From Pohlia nutans (taxonomy: Eukaryota; Streptophyta; Bryopsida; Bryales; Mniaceae), in contig CM040103.1 of the NCBI GenBank assembly GCA_022496805.1, positions 9,132,001 through 9,196,000 on the forward strand: DNA of 64,000 bases, read 5' to 3'. Both the position numbers and the translations under genes were made by a program. The notes below the pieces were generated by a model, which worked only from the letters and a program-made list of their open reading frames with translations, did no database searches and was not told the DNA's origin. This document shows positions 34,513 through 46,282 of this stretch, piece after piece (within the stretch, counting starts at the first letter, position 1; each line of letters begins with the position of its first letter).

Positions 34513-36998
34513 ATTTTTTTTTAGAGTACATAGAACTTAAGCCATGGTGTTTAAATGTTGCCCAAATGAGGGTGTTTTAAATGTTTTAAGTGTTTTGAAA
34601 GTCATAATTGTGTGCTTTAGTGCCTTTCAACTTTGGGGATTATATTCACAATCTTCTTAAGAGTTTCCATAAAGAATTTAAAACCAATTGAATCTATTTG
34701 CCATGGGTGCCCGAAATTGCCCAAAAGTAAAAAAAAAAAATACCTTAAGTGCCTTAAAAGTGGAGTCCATAAATTGCAAAAGATTCCAAAGATCTCATAA
34801 TATTCCAAGGATTCCATAATATTCCAATAGGTTTCCAAAAGATTCCAAAAGATTCCAAATTCATTAAATTTTTGTTGATTTGGTCATCGTACTATTCAAG
34901 TCAATAGAAAATAGGTAGTAAACTGTTGATTTTTACAAAAAAAATTAAAATCAATGAAACCGATCATTGTAGTACCCCAAACAACATAAATCAGTTGATT
35001 TTCTATTGATTTGGTCACAATTTTCTAGTAGTGTGACATGAACTACATTAGGGTTGCTTCAACTTTAAATCAAACCAGTCTCAATGTAGTTAAACTACAA
35101 GGTGAATTCTTTTACCTTTTTCTACAAAGCAAACTCATGCTATCTCCTGCTAGTTTATCTACAATGTCCGAAGTATCAAACAATGCAACCACCAGCTCAA
35201 TGGCTGCATTGTGTTGCCAATTCAATGAGTGTTTTTCTATGTGAACTTTTTGTTTTACTCAAACTAGCAAATGTAGGCATACTAAGAACAAAAAAACAAC
35301 TATGACTAGAGAGAGAAATGAGCACAATCACGAGGCCGTGAATGTACTTCCAGAGAGAAGATTGCCCATTTGAAATAAAAAATATGGGATATCTACAGAG
35401 GATTGTTTAATTCCACTTTGAAGACAAGTTCCTAGTAAATATTCCATGTGAAATCCCCGCTAGGTATTCACTAGGGGTTCTAGGCAGGCAATTTATCATG
35501 GCCAACTATACTAGTATTTGGCAGCAAGCCGAGCCACGAGCCCATGGCTTTTGTGTAGCCAACGTCCCTGCACAATGATGATGGTAAATTCATCTCGAGC
35601 TAGTGCCTCGTTCTAATTTCAAAATTTTAATGCTTTACCAATTCATGGCCCTAGACTCATAACGCAATTGACATTGTGAGGATCTTCTTGAATTGAAGAC
35701 TACCAACTTGCAAAGCAATTGAACCTTGCCATCACCGCTCAATGACATCAACTTCATATTGTTCCTGGCCATCGACTCTTGCTGAAATATTCGAGTATCA
35801 AGCAACATCTTAATCGACTCTCATAAATAGAATCATATGGAATCATTGTTTAACTAAAAATCTCCCGCTAGTATTCCCCACTAGATATCCGCTTTTGTAG
35901 ATTTTTACTTTTGGGTTTCAGGTGTGAGACACTAAAAACAATTCCACTTCATACCTAAACCTATAAATTAAAATCTACAAAAACAAATTACAAAACTACA
36001 CCTCTCAATCTCATGAGCACGACAATCTGATCTCACCTCCGACAATTTTTATTTATTTTAAAAACACAATGTAACAGAAAAAAACCGCTCTAGTCTACAG
36101 CTATCTATACATTCAAATAGGTTGTTTGTTTGTTTTTTTTAGTTTGATACGTGAAGATCTCTCAGACTATGTGTCCCCCAGTCGCGTTCTTGGTACGGTC
36201 GGAAAGCACTCAATGAGGAAGGGTGCATGGAGTTTGTCTCGTTGCGCTTCAACCTATAGTGCAAAAGCTATAGATATTTGAATGATTTTTTCATTATCAA
36301 TCAAATTAAATTATGAAAAATAGAATATGGCAGTTTTGGATGTCATTCTTTGTATTGTTGGAAAGCTTTTGACGAGTAAGGGTGTATTGAAATTGTTTCG
36401 TAGATTTTGGACTTACAGTGTGGAAGTTATGGATTTTTAAATCAAATTTCGTCACTATAGATTGAATTAATTTATGGACAAATTATTCTAAGTAGTAAAA
36501 GCAAATGCCCAAGGAACTCTGCGAACACGGAAAAGATGGGGACTAGGGAGGACGTGGAGAGCATAGAGTACACAAATTTAGAGTGTTGGGGACATGTGGA
36601 TCACAAAGAACATTTGGGCCAACAACACAGGGCCACACTAGTCACTCTTGTACTGACATTGTGAATTGAAATCAATGAGGCAATCCCTGCCTCCTCATAG
36701 AAACCAAAAAAAAAATGGAACCAAAAATCTTACTATTTTGCAATTCCTTTTCCGACAATAACATTTCTAGTAAGATAGAAGCACCAGAAACTATTAGGTA
36801 CCAATTGTGGTCACCTATAAAAGCACATTTTTCAACTTCAGGAGTTCCCAATCTAGTTATCACAAGCATTAATTATAAATACCAAGTCAGCAATCTGATT
36901 GGACTAGAAATGAAAGACAGTTAGTGGTACACCTACTGACATCAATAGTGGTCTATGCATATTAAATTTGGAAATCGATTAAAAATTGAACTTGGTTA
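34513..36998. other. AT-rich intergenic DNA, no gene seen
   Basis: Short ATTCCA(A)AAG repeats occur at 34780-34850. The ORFs 35038-35305 and 36672-36924 overlap on different frames or strands and have no recognisable motif. Nothing supportable as a gene. Confidence 0.45.
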
Positions 36999-37002
36999 TT
37001 AA

Positions 37003-37537
37003 CCCTTTAACGTGCGAGCGTCCATATTCTGGACGCTGGATGATTTTTGTCGTGTCCCTTCACCACATACAGTGATGTTTTTCATCCATCCAAAATTTTC
37101 TTGATTCTTGTGCTAGTTGACTACCATTTGTACGGTATGGATCTTCAATATAAGATAATGTGATTTTCTTTTAAATTACAAAAGTGGTTTATGTCAAGTT
37201 TCAATTTTAGTTCAAAAAGTGAGACTTTAAACATGATTTTCCATAATAAGTAGAATCAAATAATGGAAACAATACCATGTTGTGCATGTTATTCCGATTT
37301 CATTACAATATTTAAAAAAAAACTGTGTTAATTTTGGATTTTTAATTGAATTTAAAGAGAAAACCTTACAAATTTAATTTACAATATTAATAATAAATAT
37401 GATGAATCCAACCGTAGAGATGTTATCTTCACATTGGCATTTACAACTTTGCTTTGTACATTATCTCCATTTTTGCTTTTCATCAACCATATTATAACGA
37501 ATCTTTGAAAACAATGTTGAATTGGGACGTTAAAGGG
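37003..37537 (+). mobile_element. TTAA element, family D, copy D2
   Basis: This 535-bp element has ends CCCTTTAACGTGCG and GGGACGTTAAAGGG, with TTAA at 36999-37002 and 37538-37541. The left subterminal hairpin GCGTCCATATTCTGGACGC matches D1. Similarity to D1 runs over the whole length in the same orientation. Confidence 0.87.
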
Positions 37538-37639
37538 TTAAATCTAAAGATTTATGTGCTGCAATTTTTTATCATTGAAAATCAACGTTCCATGAAGATT
37601 GAAATGCTTAAACTGACAGCAACTGTACCCGTAAGCATC

Positions 37640-38500
37640 TGATTCCTGTGTGAACAAGCTCGGTCGAACATCTCAATTCTTCAAACCCAGCAACACTTCT
37701 GGAGCCCTCAGCGAAGTCTCATAATCTGCTATAATAGGGCGAAAGCTAGTCACCACACCGAGTAGGATCAAAACCAACATCAAAAGTAAATTTGTAATCC
37801 CCATGCCACACATTGGGAAAGATAAGCACGTTGGATGCTTTCAGGACGCAATGCTCAATGTTGTCCTTGTGCAACTCTCGCATTCACAGGGAACCCTCAC
37901 ATTTTGATCTCGTGGCTAAACTTGGGGTGGGGCGTAAGAATGAGGGACTTTTATCCCAGGGCAATTTTTTATGCCCCCATGCCGGTCAAAAGCACCATTG
38001 TTTTATCCCAGTAAATCATGTTTTGCCCCGGTAAAGGCTCCAAAAAGGGAGTCAAAAATTGACCCCCACTTCCAATCTTCACTTTTGGATATAGTGCTAA
38101 ATGGGGTAAAAAAATGGAACCAAACCATCCACTTTTTACCCGGCAAAAATATTTGGGACCCCTGTGATTCCTACAGCAATCTCCAACATGATCTGCATGG
38201 CGGTGTGGTATCTGAAGGGCGGAGCCGCTGGGTTGCTGTTGTGCTCCATTTTGAGATCAATCAGCTTGCGTAAATCACCCCCAACATCTCAGCATCAGAA
38301 ATGCAAACCTGCCGTCATTCAACATCAAAATTTCACCCGCTTCACCCAGATCGTAACATCCGCGTTCATCAGCATTAGCGTAGAGGAGCATGCCGGGGGG
38401 CCATTGCTTCTGCAGATCTTCCAGACTCCATGCCTTCTTGAACACTTTCATCACAATTTTGTTTTGCCACTGAGCTCCTTCAGGACGTAGGCACATCAAA
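37640..38500 (-). pseudogene. Protein kinase pseudogene (fragments)
   Basis: Read on the minus strand from 38500: KIVMKVFKKAWSLEDLQK resembles the ATP-site lysine strand. After a frameshift at about 38275, GGDLRKLIDLKMEHNSN...TAMQIMLEIA matches the hinge and helix E of the kinase fold. Near 37890, IEHCVLKASNVLI corresponds to the catalytic loop in which HRDLKASN has lost its Asp. VGFDPTRCGD may be the decayed DFG region. Stops, frameshifts and an insertion (about 37935-38165, with ends resembling GGGACTTTTATCCC / GGGTAAAAAG) show it is dead. The family looks like soluble kinases expanded in mosses and lycophytes; that placement is an inference. Confidence 0.65.
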
Positions 38501-39349
38501 GTGTAAATCTCGCTTTGAGCTTAATCCTGTAATTACAAAGGGAGTATGTTGACTGTGATGCAAATCCATGGATTAAGTGAGTAGAGAGGGAGTATTTTGA
38601 TTGCCACAAAGTGTATGCATGATCAAAATCTGTGATCATGTTTGATCATAATCCATGGACTAAGATACTAGATTGTCTAGAATGCTCTGATGTAGTTATC
38701 AAGCGCGTGCGAAGCTTGGTTGCTGGCGGTGAATGAGTATAGTTGGAAATCATGGTTTTATTTTGGGACAAAATTTGAGTCGGTATCATGGTCTTTTTGG
38801 GGGACAGAAGGAGTAATACTGTCAAAGCCTTGTAAAGCACTCAGAAGGTTTGCTCCAATAGAAAATGACGGAGTTCACATAGTGGAATTCCCTTAAGGAA
38901 AACGGTGGAATGGAATGCACTTGTGTGAGGAAAAATAGTGGTATGGAATTCCCTCGTTGCTTTACGTAGTAGGAAGCCCTCACCCTCGTGCATACCACGT
39001 AGGAAAAACCCTCGCCCTCAAGGTTTCCCTACGCGCGGTATTCCCTCGAACGAGGGCTTCCCACTATACAATTGAGCCTAATGTAAGACTTTATAACAAA
39101 ATGAACTACAGAAGTAACTGAGTGAGCTGCGGCAGCAGCGAGCAAGTTATAATTCATACCTTCAATCTAAAGCGTCCTTAACTGTACTTGGTTATCATCA
39201 GAGGGCTCCTACTAACTCTGACACTGTAGAAAAGACCCTCTTCTACCCTAAACCCTAAACCCTAAAAACATAACTTGGGATTATGAGTAGAGGTTAAAGT
39301 TTCTCTTAACAGATGGAATAGCAGAAAGATATAATCACTGAGTTCCCAA
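38501..39349. other. Intergenic DNA with repeat remnants
   Basis: It includes a repeat shared with 6600-6740 (about 38530-38660), a Stowaway-like end GGACAGAAGGAGTA at about 38803, GC-richer CCCTCG repeats at 38950-39060, and three units of the plant telomere motif CCCTAAA at 39246-39266. No gene is seen. Confidence 0.45.
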
Positions 39350-39353
39350 TTAA

Positions 39354-39538
39354 TCCCTAAAGAATCAAGGATTCACAGTTTTATAATGACAAATTCAATT
39401 GATCGTATTGTGAAAAATACCATTCAAATGGGACCAAATTTTATATCACCGGCCAAAAAAGAAAGAAATTTGAACATGAGGAAATCCATTTAGGACCCAC
39501 TCAAAACTGTTAAAATAAACATAGAGTTGCTTGGTCTT
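39354..39538 (+). mobile_element. TTAA element, family B, copy B4 (decayed)
   Basis: TTAA (39350-39353) is followed by TCCCTAAAGAATCAAGGATTC. The right end, GGTCTTTTAAG, is worn. The interior matches B3 and B5 (AAATTCAATTGATC, GGGACCAAATTTTATATC, CTCAAAACTG). Confidence 0.7.
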
Positions 39539-39585
39539 TTAAGTAAGTACAAGAATCTAATAGATTTTTTTTTTTTAATTATTTA

Positions 39586-42500
39586 TCAAAGTCCAACTTT
39601 TCGCACGGGGATGTGCTTCAAATAGTGGTTAAAAATGAAAGTGCTCAACATGAGACCACCCCAGCTGATCATCGCGGAAGCTCCGGATAGTTCCACTTGC
39701 AAAGAAGCATCAGTCTTGTAATTACAGCAAAGCAAAATCGAATATACGCTGGGAATGACGAGTTGAGTGATCACAATCCATAGCACAGGTCTGCAATTGC
39801 ACAGATGATAAATTTTTATTAATTACCTGGTTTTAAAGGATGAAAAGAAAAAAGAAAAAAGAAAAAAGAAAATCAACAATAGTTTCTTGAGCTTGGAATA
39901 GAGCGAGGAGAAGATTATATCATGCATGCAAATGCATACCTCCGTAGATTAACCCCAAAGGACCAAGGATTCATGGTTTTAAATTGATAAATTCAATCGA
40001 TCATATTGTGTAAAATATAATTCACATGACACTAAATTTTATATCACTGGAATCACTGAAGAACACGTGCATATGTTGATAAGAAAAAAAAAAGTCAAAT
40101 TTGACAAAAGAAAGTCCACATAGAACCTACTCAAAACTGCTTAAAAAAACACGAGGTCCAATTTGAACTTCTTGATCCTTTAGGAGTTGAGGTAAACCAC
40201 CCTATTTGTGCCACTTTGAGATCATTATTCTCATCATTATTAGTGCCTTACGTTGAAAATTTTGATATGTACATATAGGGTGACGTGTGAATTGTGCCAC
40301 AAATATGGTGGCTTACCTTAATGCCTTTTGTTTCTTATTACTAAGGAGCCTACAATCGTGACCTACAATACTTAATACCTAGGTAATCAACTATTGCGGT
40401 TGTATTAAGATGTTGAGACGTACTCCCTCTGTGCGCAAATAACTGTCCTATTTCAGTGAATGTCAAATTGAACATTCTACCATGAATTATTTTTTAAATA
40501 AGAGCCACAAACTTCTGAGAGAGGTAACATTATCAACATGAAGGTAACATAATCTCGATGCAACCTCTTTTTGCTATTGTATCAAGATACCATTGGAGAG
40601 GGATTAGAAACTGATAATGCTAGTGAACATTAACTTCTTAGCAAGTAGCATTCATAGGAAGAACGGGAGGCCCTTACCCCCAGGTAGCCTGGAGGGCAAT
40701 GTAGAAATACCCCCCCCCCCCCCCCTCCCACCTACTTGTTTAGAAAGTTTGGGGGGGGGGGGTATTCTACATTGCCCTCCAGGCTACCCCGGGGGTAAGG
40801 GCCTCCCGTTCTTCTTGTGATTAACTCTTCATCAAGAAGCAAGCCTAACTCATTGTTTGGACTGTACAGACATGTATGCTCAACTTCACTTTTTCTTTGT
40901 TTTTTTGTTCAACTACCACATTGATTCTTAAATCCAAGGGCTCAAAATGGGCTTGTATTGAGATTATGTCCGGTAATTCAAAAGCAGGAAAGACTATGGG
41001 AGACAATCGCAGACCACTATCTCCCTTGCCACTGCCGTGACTTGGTAACTTGGTAGGTCCTGACCTGCAGTTATATCCCATAGTCTTGCCTGCTTTTGAA
41101 TTAGCCAGCCCTTTTCAAGTACTGAGACAACCTTGTGTTTTACCAAAATAGTTTTCAAAAAATAGGACAATTATTTCAAGACAGTTATTTCCCAAGAAGG
41201 GTTATCATTTGAATGAAGGTTGACCTGAGCGACGAAATTGTAAGCTTACTGTATGATGGCCGGGTGCTTTACAATATCCAAAAGTGTAGACTTCAGCTCT
41301 TCCAACCGTTTTTTGTTGAACTTTCTCTGCGGCCATTGGGAAGCTTCTGGATGTCCAGCAATTGCCTGAGCTTGGGCATTAGACTGCTTTGTAAGACTTT
41401 CAATCTCGTCCATCTTCCAAGAGTAACAAGAATATGATTAGTGACAGACCCGTAATTAAACAACCCTGGATTATCAAGGTAATTAGTGCACCATCACAGA
41501 GTAGAATCGGTACGGTGAAGGTTCAGAGAGCAGAACGCACTGAAGAAAACACTAGTAAAAAAGGTGCATATGTCGAGGCAAATGGGCAGCACTTGTCTAG
41601 AACTAGGCAACATTGCCTCTGCACAAGCATCGTAACGAAACATGTATATGCTTGATGTCATGATCTATATGATTGTTTACGCAAAATAAGGAACTCTTTT
41701 TTGTGACCCAACATTGTAACACTGCTAAGAACAAGTGTTCAGCAACCTCACATTGGTGAAGCCACTTGAAAGAGTGGTGTACCCTACACATACTTTGTCA
41801 TGTTCAAGTTTCTAACAGCAATTGAGTCACTCTCTTATCAACTATTCAAAAGGGAGTTAGAAACCATAACTCCTCTCCTCTTTCTTGTCACTTTTTGATT
41901 GGTTCTGACATCTAAATAAGTTGACGTGGTAAGACAAAAAGATGACATCGTTTCTCAAGAGTGCCACAACTTGCTATCAACTTAAGATATCTAAATGTTG
42001 TATATTGAAGCTTGAACCTAACATTATGTCGCCGGTCGCGGGTTTCGTGGTCCATTTCTAGATAATCCAACACTACCAATATATCATCTCTAACCATGGG
42101 AGATTACCTCAAGCTCTTCCATAAGGTCATTTACATCAGAGGTGAAAATTTCTTGGACATCTTCCTCTAAATCGGGGCTATAATTCGTTTCTAAAACAAT
42201 TTCATGATTCTCAATTCCGTGTTGTCCTATCTGAATCCAGTCTTCATCATCATGAATACGTTGTTTGTTTTCTTTAAGGACCTGTTCTCGTACTCCTGCA
42301 ATTGTTTTGCCTCAATAACACGATTTCATCGGTGACAAAATACTTTAGAGTTAACCCCTAAAGGACCAAGGATTCATGGTTTACAATACAATTTGAATCA
42401 ATCATGTTGTAATGCATACGATTCAAATGGGACCAAATACATATGATCATTGGAATCAATGAAGAACATTACATGTGTTGATTTAAAAAAAAGCAAATAA

Positions 42501-44865
42501 ATTTGAACACAAGGAAGTCCTACTCAAAACTGCTAAAAGAAACATGGGCTCAATTTGGGCTTCTTCATTCGTAAGGGGTTAATGTGGCATACCCTCATCA
42601 TGGTCAATGTTCCGAGGCAACCTTACAATTGCAATTCCACCTGAGAATTGTCGTTCTTTGACAAATACCTGCAACATATTAATTGTATCCAAATAGTCGT
42701 CCTCTTCACTAAAACTGTTCAGCATACCAAAGTAGTCTACATCAATAGGAGGTTCTTCAACACTTAGTACTTCCCTTTGATCATCATAGTTGCCTTCATC
42801 AATAGCTTTGGTCACTTGACATATTGTCTTCTCGCCAAGAGATCCACATTCAAATTGTTGCAAAATTGGGAAAATCGCTAAAAGGAGAAAAACTCCTTCT
42901 ATATTGAAATTTGCTAAACCTAGTCCAAGTCCATTGCATAAGCTACCAAGAATACCACCAAGTGCTATGGCAAACCAAGAGATTGGTCGCAAATCTTGCG
43001 CGGGATTGATCCTGGCCATCCAAGCTCACAAATTTTAAACATAAGGGCTCCTAGTCATTACATACAAATGAGGCCTGGGCATAACAATTTTTAGACTCAA
43101 AGTGTGCTTAGACTTGATGATTCGATAACTCAAACGAATAAATTATCATTTCCTAGTTGCCAAAGGGTGCACTCTACATTTTTTTTGAAAATCACATGTC
43201 TTCATAACCCCCTCTAAAATCCTCTATGTACGAGGGGATATATGTTTAAAAACCTTTGTATATAGATCTATTCCGTCCTAGAAATACATGTTTGATGTAA
43301 GTATATGTCAATATTTTCAGTTCTAAAATAAGTTTATTGTATGTATACATCATACAGCAGTGTTCAAATTAATACCTCTTTTATGTACTCACGTACACTT
43401 GTACATGTTTAGTACAGTGCACTCCCATAGTTGATTCCAAAAGACTCCCCACTTACATTGCTTAATATACTATTATGTGATTCGAGTTCCAGATTGAGGA
43501 AACTCGTGATGAAATAAATTTCAAAGAAATTACTTTTTAAAATTTATTTTTTAAATATCCCAAATAGTATTTGAACCATAAAACTGCAACGACAAGAGAA
43601 AACCTATTTGTTTCTGATGCTTCTGCAACCGTGACATCCACCACGTCGGTGGCGCTGATATGTTGAGTAGTGAGAAGCACCACCAAATAAATGAAGGATG
43701 CTCCTGAAGGGGTCTGTGCGAGCGCAACCCATGGGAGGAAGTACAAAATACTCGAAACAACCAAGTATGCGAGATGTATCTTGCCTCTGTTTTGTTCTGA
43801 CACAATTATACTACAAAACACACCAATAAATCTTGTTAAAGAGCATCTAAAAATATTATTCCAAAAACCGTAAACTGGGGTGGTTTTGTATTAAAGTTTA
43901 GGACCATAGCATTCTTCAGTGGTGAAAGTATCACCTCTAGTGACTTTTTCAACATATGCAGATTTCTAAACTTTATTACTATATTATAGTACCATAGCAC
44001 GGTCGCCACTCTGCAAACGGATATTAATTATTTTTGAAAAATAAGGTTTGTCTGCTAAAAATAGAATATATTGGTTTTTGTTTTTGAGCAAAAAATGATT
44101 GTAAATGCCCAAAATGGTTGAGAAACAATAAAATATAGATATAAATAATTTATTCTATTTGTTTCTTTATCCTTTAAAATTTTGGTTTTTTTACGTTTTT
44201 TTTTAAATCATTTTTTGGCAAACTTGCTATCATGGTACTTCTGTGTATTGGAGATATGACTTGAGTGGTGAAGAAAATAATTATACTAAGTATAACTATC
44301 CTACGAGAATCTATGAGTATTTAAGTGATACCGTACGTGGAAGGCAGGGTTGACAAAAAATGATTCCCCAAAAAAATGTCGAAAAAATAAATAAATATAT
44401 TAATTTTTTATAAAAAAAAGCCAAAATAAAATAAAATAAAAACATAACACCCAACAAAAATCGTAGACAAAAAAAATGAAATAAAACGTTTAGTTGCTGG
44501 AAAAATTCGTATGTTATCTATTAATAGCTGATTTCTTAATAATTACTTTTTAAAGTGCCGACCATCATTGTTTCAACTTTTATTAATTATTCGACATAAA
44601 AGCGCTGACCCTGCCTTCCATGTATGGTATCTAAGCATGTGTAGGGATGCAAAAAGCTACCATGAAGAATGTTATAACATTGTAATTATGCGATTTGTTG
44701 ACAAGTAAAAAAAATATACTATATAGAAATGTAGACAACCCAATTGTACCCGAAAAGAGGTTTGACACTCCAAGGAAAGAAGGTTGTTGAGATTAAAACT
44801 TGATAAAGCCGTAATGTCTCGTTCACCTCATAAGATATTCCCATCCATGCAAAGGAGCGCAAGCT
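39586..44865 (-). CDS. Folate-biopterin transporter family protein, C-terminally truncated
   Basis: This belongs to the BT1/FBT family of the major facilitator superfamily, pteridine or folate carriers of plastid or plasma membranes. Exons, in frame: 44865-44750 (RSFAWMGISYEV, FFPWSVKPLFG), 43810-43604, 43011-42593, 42295-42108, 41413-41250, 39790-39586. Hydrophobic segments include VVSSILYFLPWVALA and WFAIALGGILGSL; MISWGGLMLSTFIFNHYLKHIPVRK matches the family's eighth segment. The central cytosolic loop is unusually long (about 200 residues), acidic and spread over three exons. The frame stops at VRKVGL, where relatives continue for about four more segments, and I find no later exons. An upstream exon ending VMFNGR at about 44970-45000 with a GTAAGT donor is likely. 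Either a truncated gene or a pseudogene. Confidence 0.72.
39953..40186 (+). mobile_element. TTAA element, family B, copy B3
   Basis: TTAA (39949-39952) then CCCCAAAGGACCAAGGATTC; right end GATCCTTTAGGAG followed by TTGA. The 234-bp non-coding element lies in the last intron of the FBT-family gene. Confidence 0.78.
40659..40813. repeat. Near-perfect 155-bp hairpin with long G/C tracts
   Basis: Arms of about 65 bp (AAGAACGGGAGGCCCTTACC... / ...GGTAAGGGCCTCCCGTTCTT) are almost identical and end in a run of about 17 C and a run of about 13 G around a short loop. The high arm identity suggests recent origin. It lies in an intron of the FBT-family gene. The proline/glycine-rich ORF running across it is an artefact. 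Confidence 0.75.
40976..41102. repeat. Small foldback
   Basis: ATTCAAAAGCAGGAAAGACT pairs with AGTCTTGCCTGCTTTTGAAT around about 75 bp. It is flanked by no clear target duplication and lies in the same intron as the 40659 hairpin. Confidence 0.55.
42355..42578 (+). mobile_element. TTAA element, family B, copy B5, next to a splice donor
   Basis: TTAA (42351-42354) then CCCCTAAAGGACCAAGG; right end CATTCGTAAGGGG then TTAA (42579-42582). The intron of the FBT-family gene begins GTATGCCACATTAACCCC on the minus strand, so the element starts about ten bases past the 5' splice site. Confidence 0.82.
43988..44240. mobile_element. MITE, family G, copy G1
   Basis: The ends are AGTACCATAGCA and TGCTATCATGGTACT. 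The interior is AT-rich with AAAATAAGGTTTG and TTTTTACGTTTTT blocks shared with the copies at 46013 and 48804. It is non-coding. Confidence 0.65.
44331..44627 (-). mobile_element. TA-flanked MITE, family H, copy H2
   Basis: The ends are CCGTACGTGGAAGGCAGGGT and ACCCTGCCTTCCATGTATGG, flanked by TA. It is inverted relative to H1 and shares the inner AGTGCCGACC, ATTATTCGACAT and TTTTGTCTAC blocks. Confidence 0.72.
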
Positions 44866-45155
44866 CTGCAGAGAGTGCATGGTCCAATCAAAAATCCTTG
44901 AATGTTGCATATTTTCTCATAAATCAAAAAAATGAAAGAAAATTGTATCATCTTTTTTTAGCTCTATTTTCACTTACCCTTCCATTAAACATGACTCCTT
45001 GCAATTAATGATTCACAAAAGGGTTGAATGAGCAAGCTACAAGATTGTAACATGTTCACTTCAACCATGAGTGCTTTGTTCTTATAAGTGTGGCAAATGT
45101 GCATAATATTCTAGAATTTCACTATAGAGAAGTTATATTGAGAGCAATTAGAGTA

Positions 45156-45240
45156 TACTCCTTTTGTCCCACTAAAACACCTAAATAATTACTTTGCAGT
45201 AAACCACTTATCGGGGTGTTTTAGAAGGACATGGAGTATC
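45156..45240. mobile_element. Short Stowaway MITE
   Basis: TACTCCTTTTGTCCCACTAA and GGACATGGAGTA are inverted termini with TA duplication, and AAAACACCT / GGTGTTTTA continue the pairing. About 85 bp, a typical Stowaway remnant. Confidence 0.65.
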
Positions 45241-46012
45241 AATTTTGGCAGCTCGATTAAATAGAAGCTCTAAAAAAACAATATCAACAACTTCATCCAT
45301 GAAGTTGTTAATGAACCCATAATCACCATTGTCTGAAATTGCATCCCTAACTAAAATCCAAATAAACCTTGTCTAAAATGAATATATTCATCAGGAAAAT
45401 GTAGACCATCTAAACACCAAGCCTTAGTGTTTCAATACTTTATAAATTCACATCTTATTCCAAATTATAATGCATACTCAAGCACTATGTTTTTGGTATT
45501 CTTGAAAAATTGATATTTATAATCACATCGTGGTCCATGTTATCTTTGTACAATTTAATGTCACATTTGAAGGCAAACCTAGGACAATAAGTTTTTGTAA
45601 TACTAGGATTTAATTCTGCTGGTGAGAACTTTCTGTGGATTGTTTATACCATAGGTAAAAAAGATTTTTTTTAATTTTTTTTAATTTTTAATTTTTTTAA
45701 TTTGGGGAATTTCTATTTTTCAAAATTAATAAATAAATTTTTGGTGGAGAAGAGCATTTTGAATCATATCTACAAATTTTTCATTGTCCAAATCCTCATT
45801 TTTCAAAACTAATTCAGCATATGATAAAAGTTGTCTGATCATGTCCTTCACCTATGGTTATGACTTAAATTATTTAAGAATAAGAAAACAAAGTTTCAAA
45901 TTCAAATTTATAGAAAACAAGAAAGCAATACCATCTATGAATATATCCTATGGAGTATAAAACACACTAAGACCTCTTTAATTTGTGTCACACTCTAAAC
46001 AACCAATGTGCA

Positions 46013-46282
46013 CTACCGTAACACCATAGCAGGTTTGCCACCTGGCGAACGAATATTTATTTTTTTTGAAAAAATAAGGTTCGCCTCTTGAAAACTAAAT
46101 TTCTCAATTTTCGTTTTTTAGCAAAAAAATCAGTAAAATGACCTTAAATAGCTTAGAAATAACAAAATATTTCAAAAACTAATTTATTCTATTTTCGTTT
46201 TTCTGTCTTCAGAATTTTCTAATTTTTACGTTTTTTATTTTTAGAATTATTTCAGGACGAACCTGCTATGGTACTACGGTAG
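46013..46282. mobile_element. MITE, family G, copy G2
   Basis: The ends are CTACCGTAACACCATAGCAG and CTGCTATGGTACTACGGTAG. The length is 270 bp. It is the best preserved of three copies and defines the family terminus. Confidence 0.75.

Larger units (their letters stand above)
32369..35033. mobile_element. Possible non-autonomous CACTA element hosting several insertions
   Basis: The right edge reads, in reverse, CACTACTAGAAAATTGTGAC, a good CACTA terminus. Near 32369 a decayed GTTGCTAGAAAATTC is followed by subterminal phrases (ATCAACAAAAAT, TTGTTGATTCGATC, GTACAAGTCAATA) that are mirrored near the right edge (34860-35010). Inside lie a SINE-like piece, a TA-flanked MITE, a foldback and the self-nested TTAA pair C2/C3. 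The left terminus is poor, so the full extent is an inference. Confidence 0.4.
40430..41190. other. Intron segment with Stowaway-like end and nested repeats
   Basis: TACTCCCTCTGTGCGCAAAT at 40430 resembles a Stowaway terminus, and AAATAGGACAATTATTTC / AGACAGTTATTTCCC at 41155-41190 is inverted relative to CAAATAACTGTCCTATTT at 40437. The hairpins at 40659 and 40976 lie between, suggesting nested insertions in one intron. Confidence 0.4.

Noticed and set aside
39246..39266. Telomere repeat CCCTAAA x3
   Set aside because: Too short for a telomere or a fusion scar; noted only as an interstitial motif.
40617..40820. Proline/glycine-rich ORF
   Set aside because: Fully explained by the hairpin with C and G runs.
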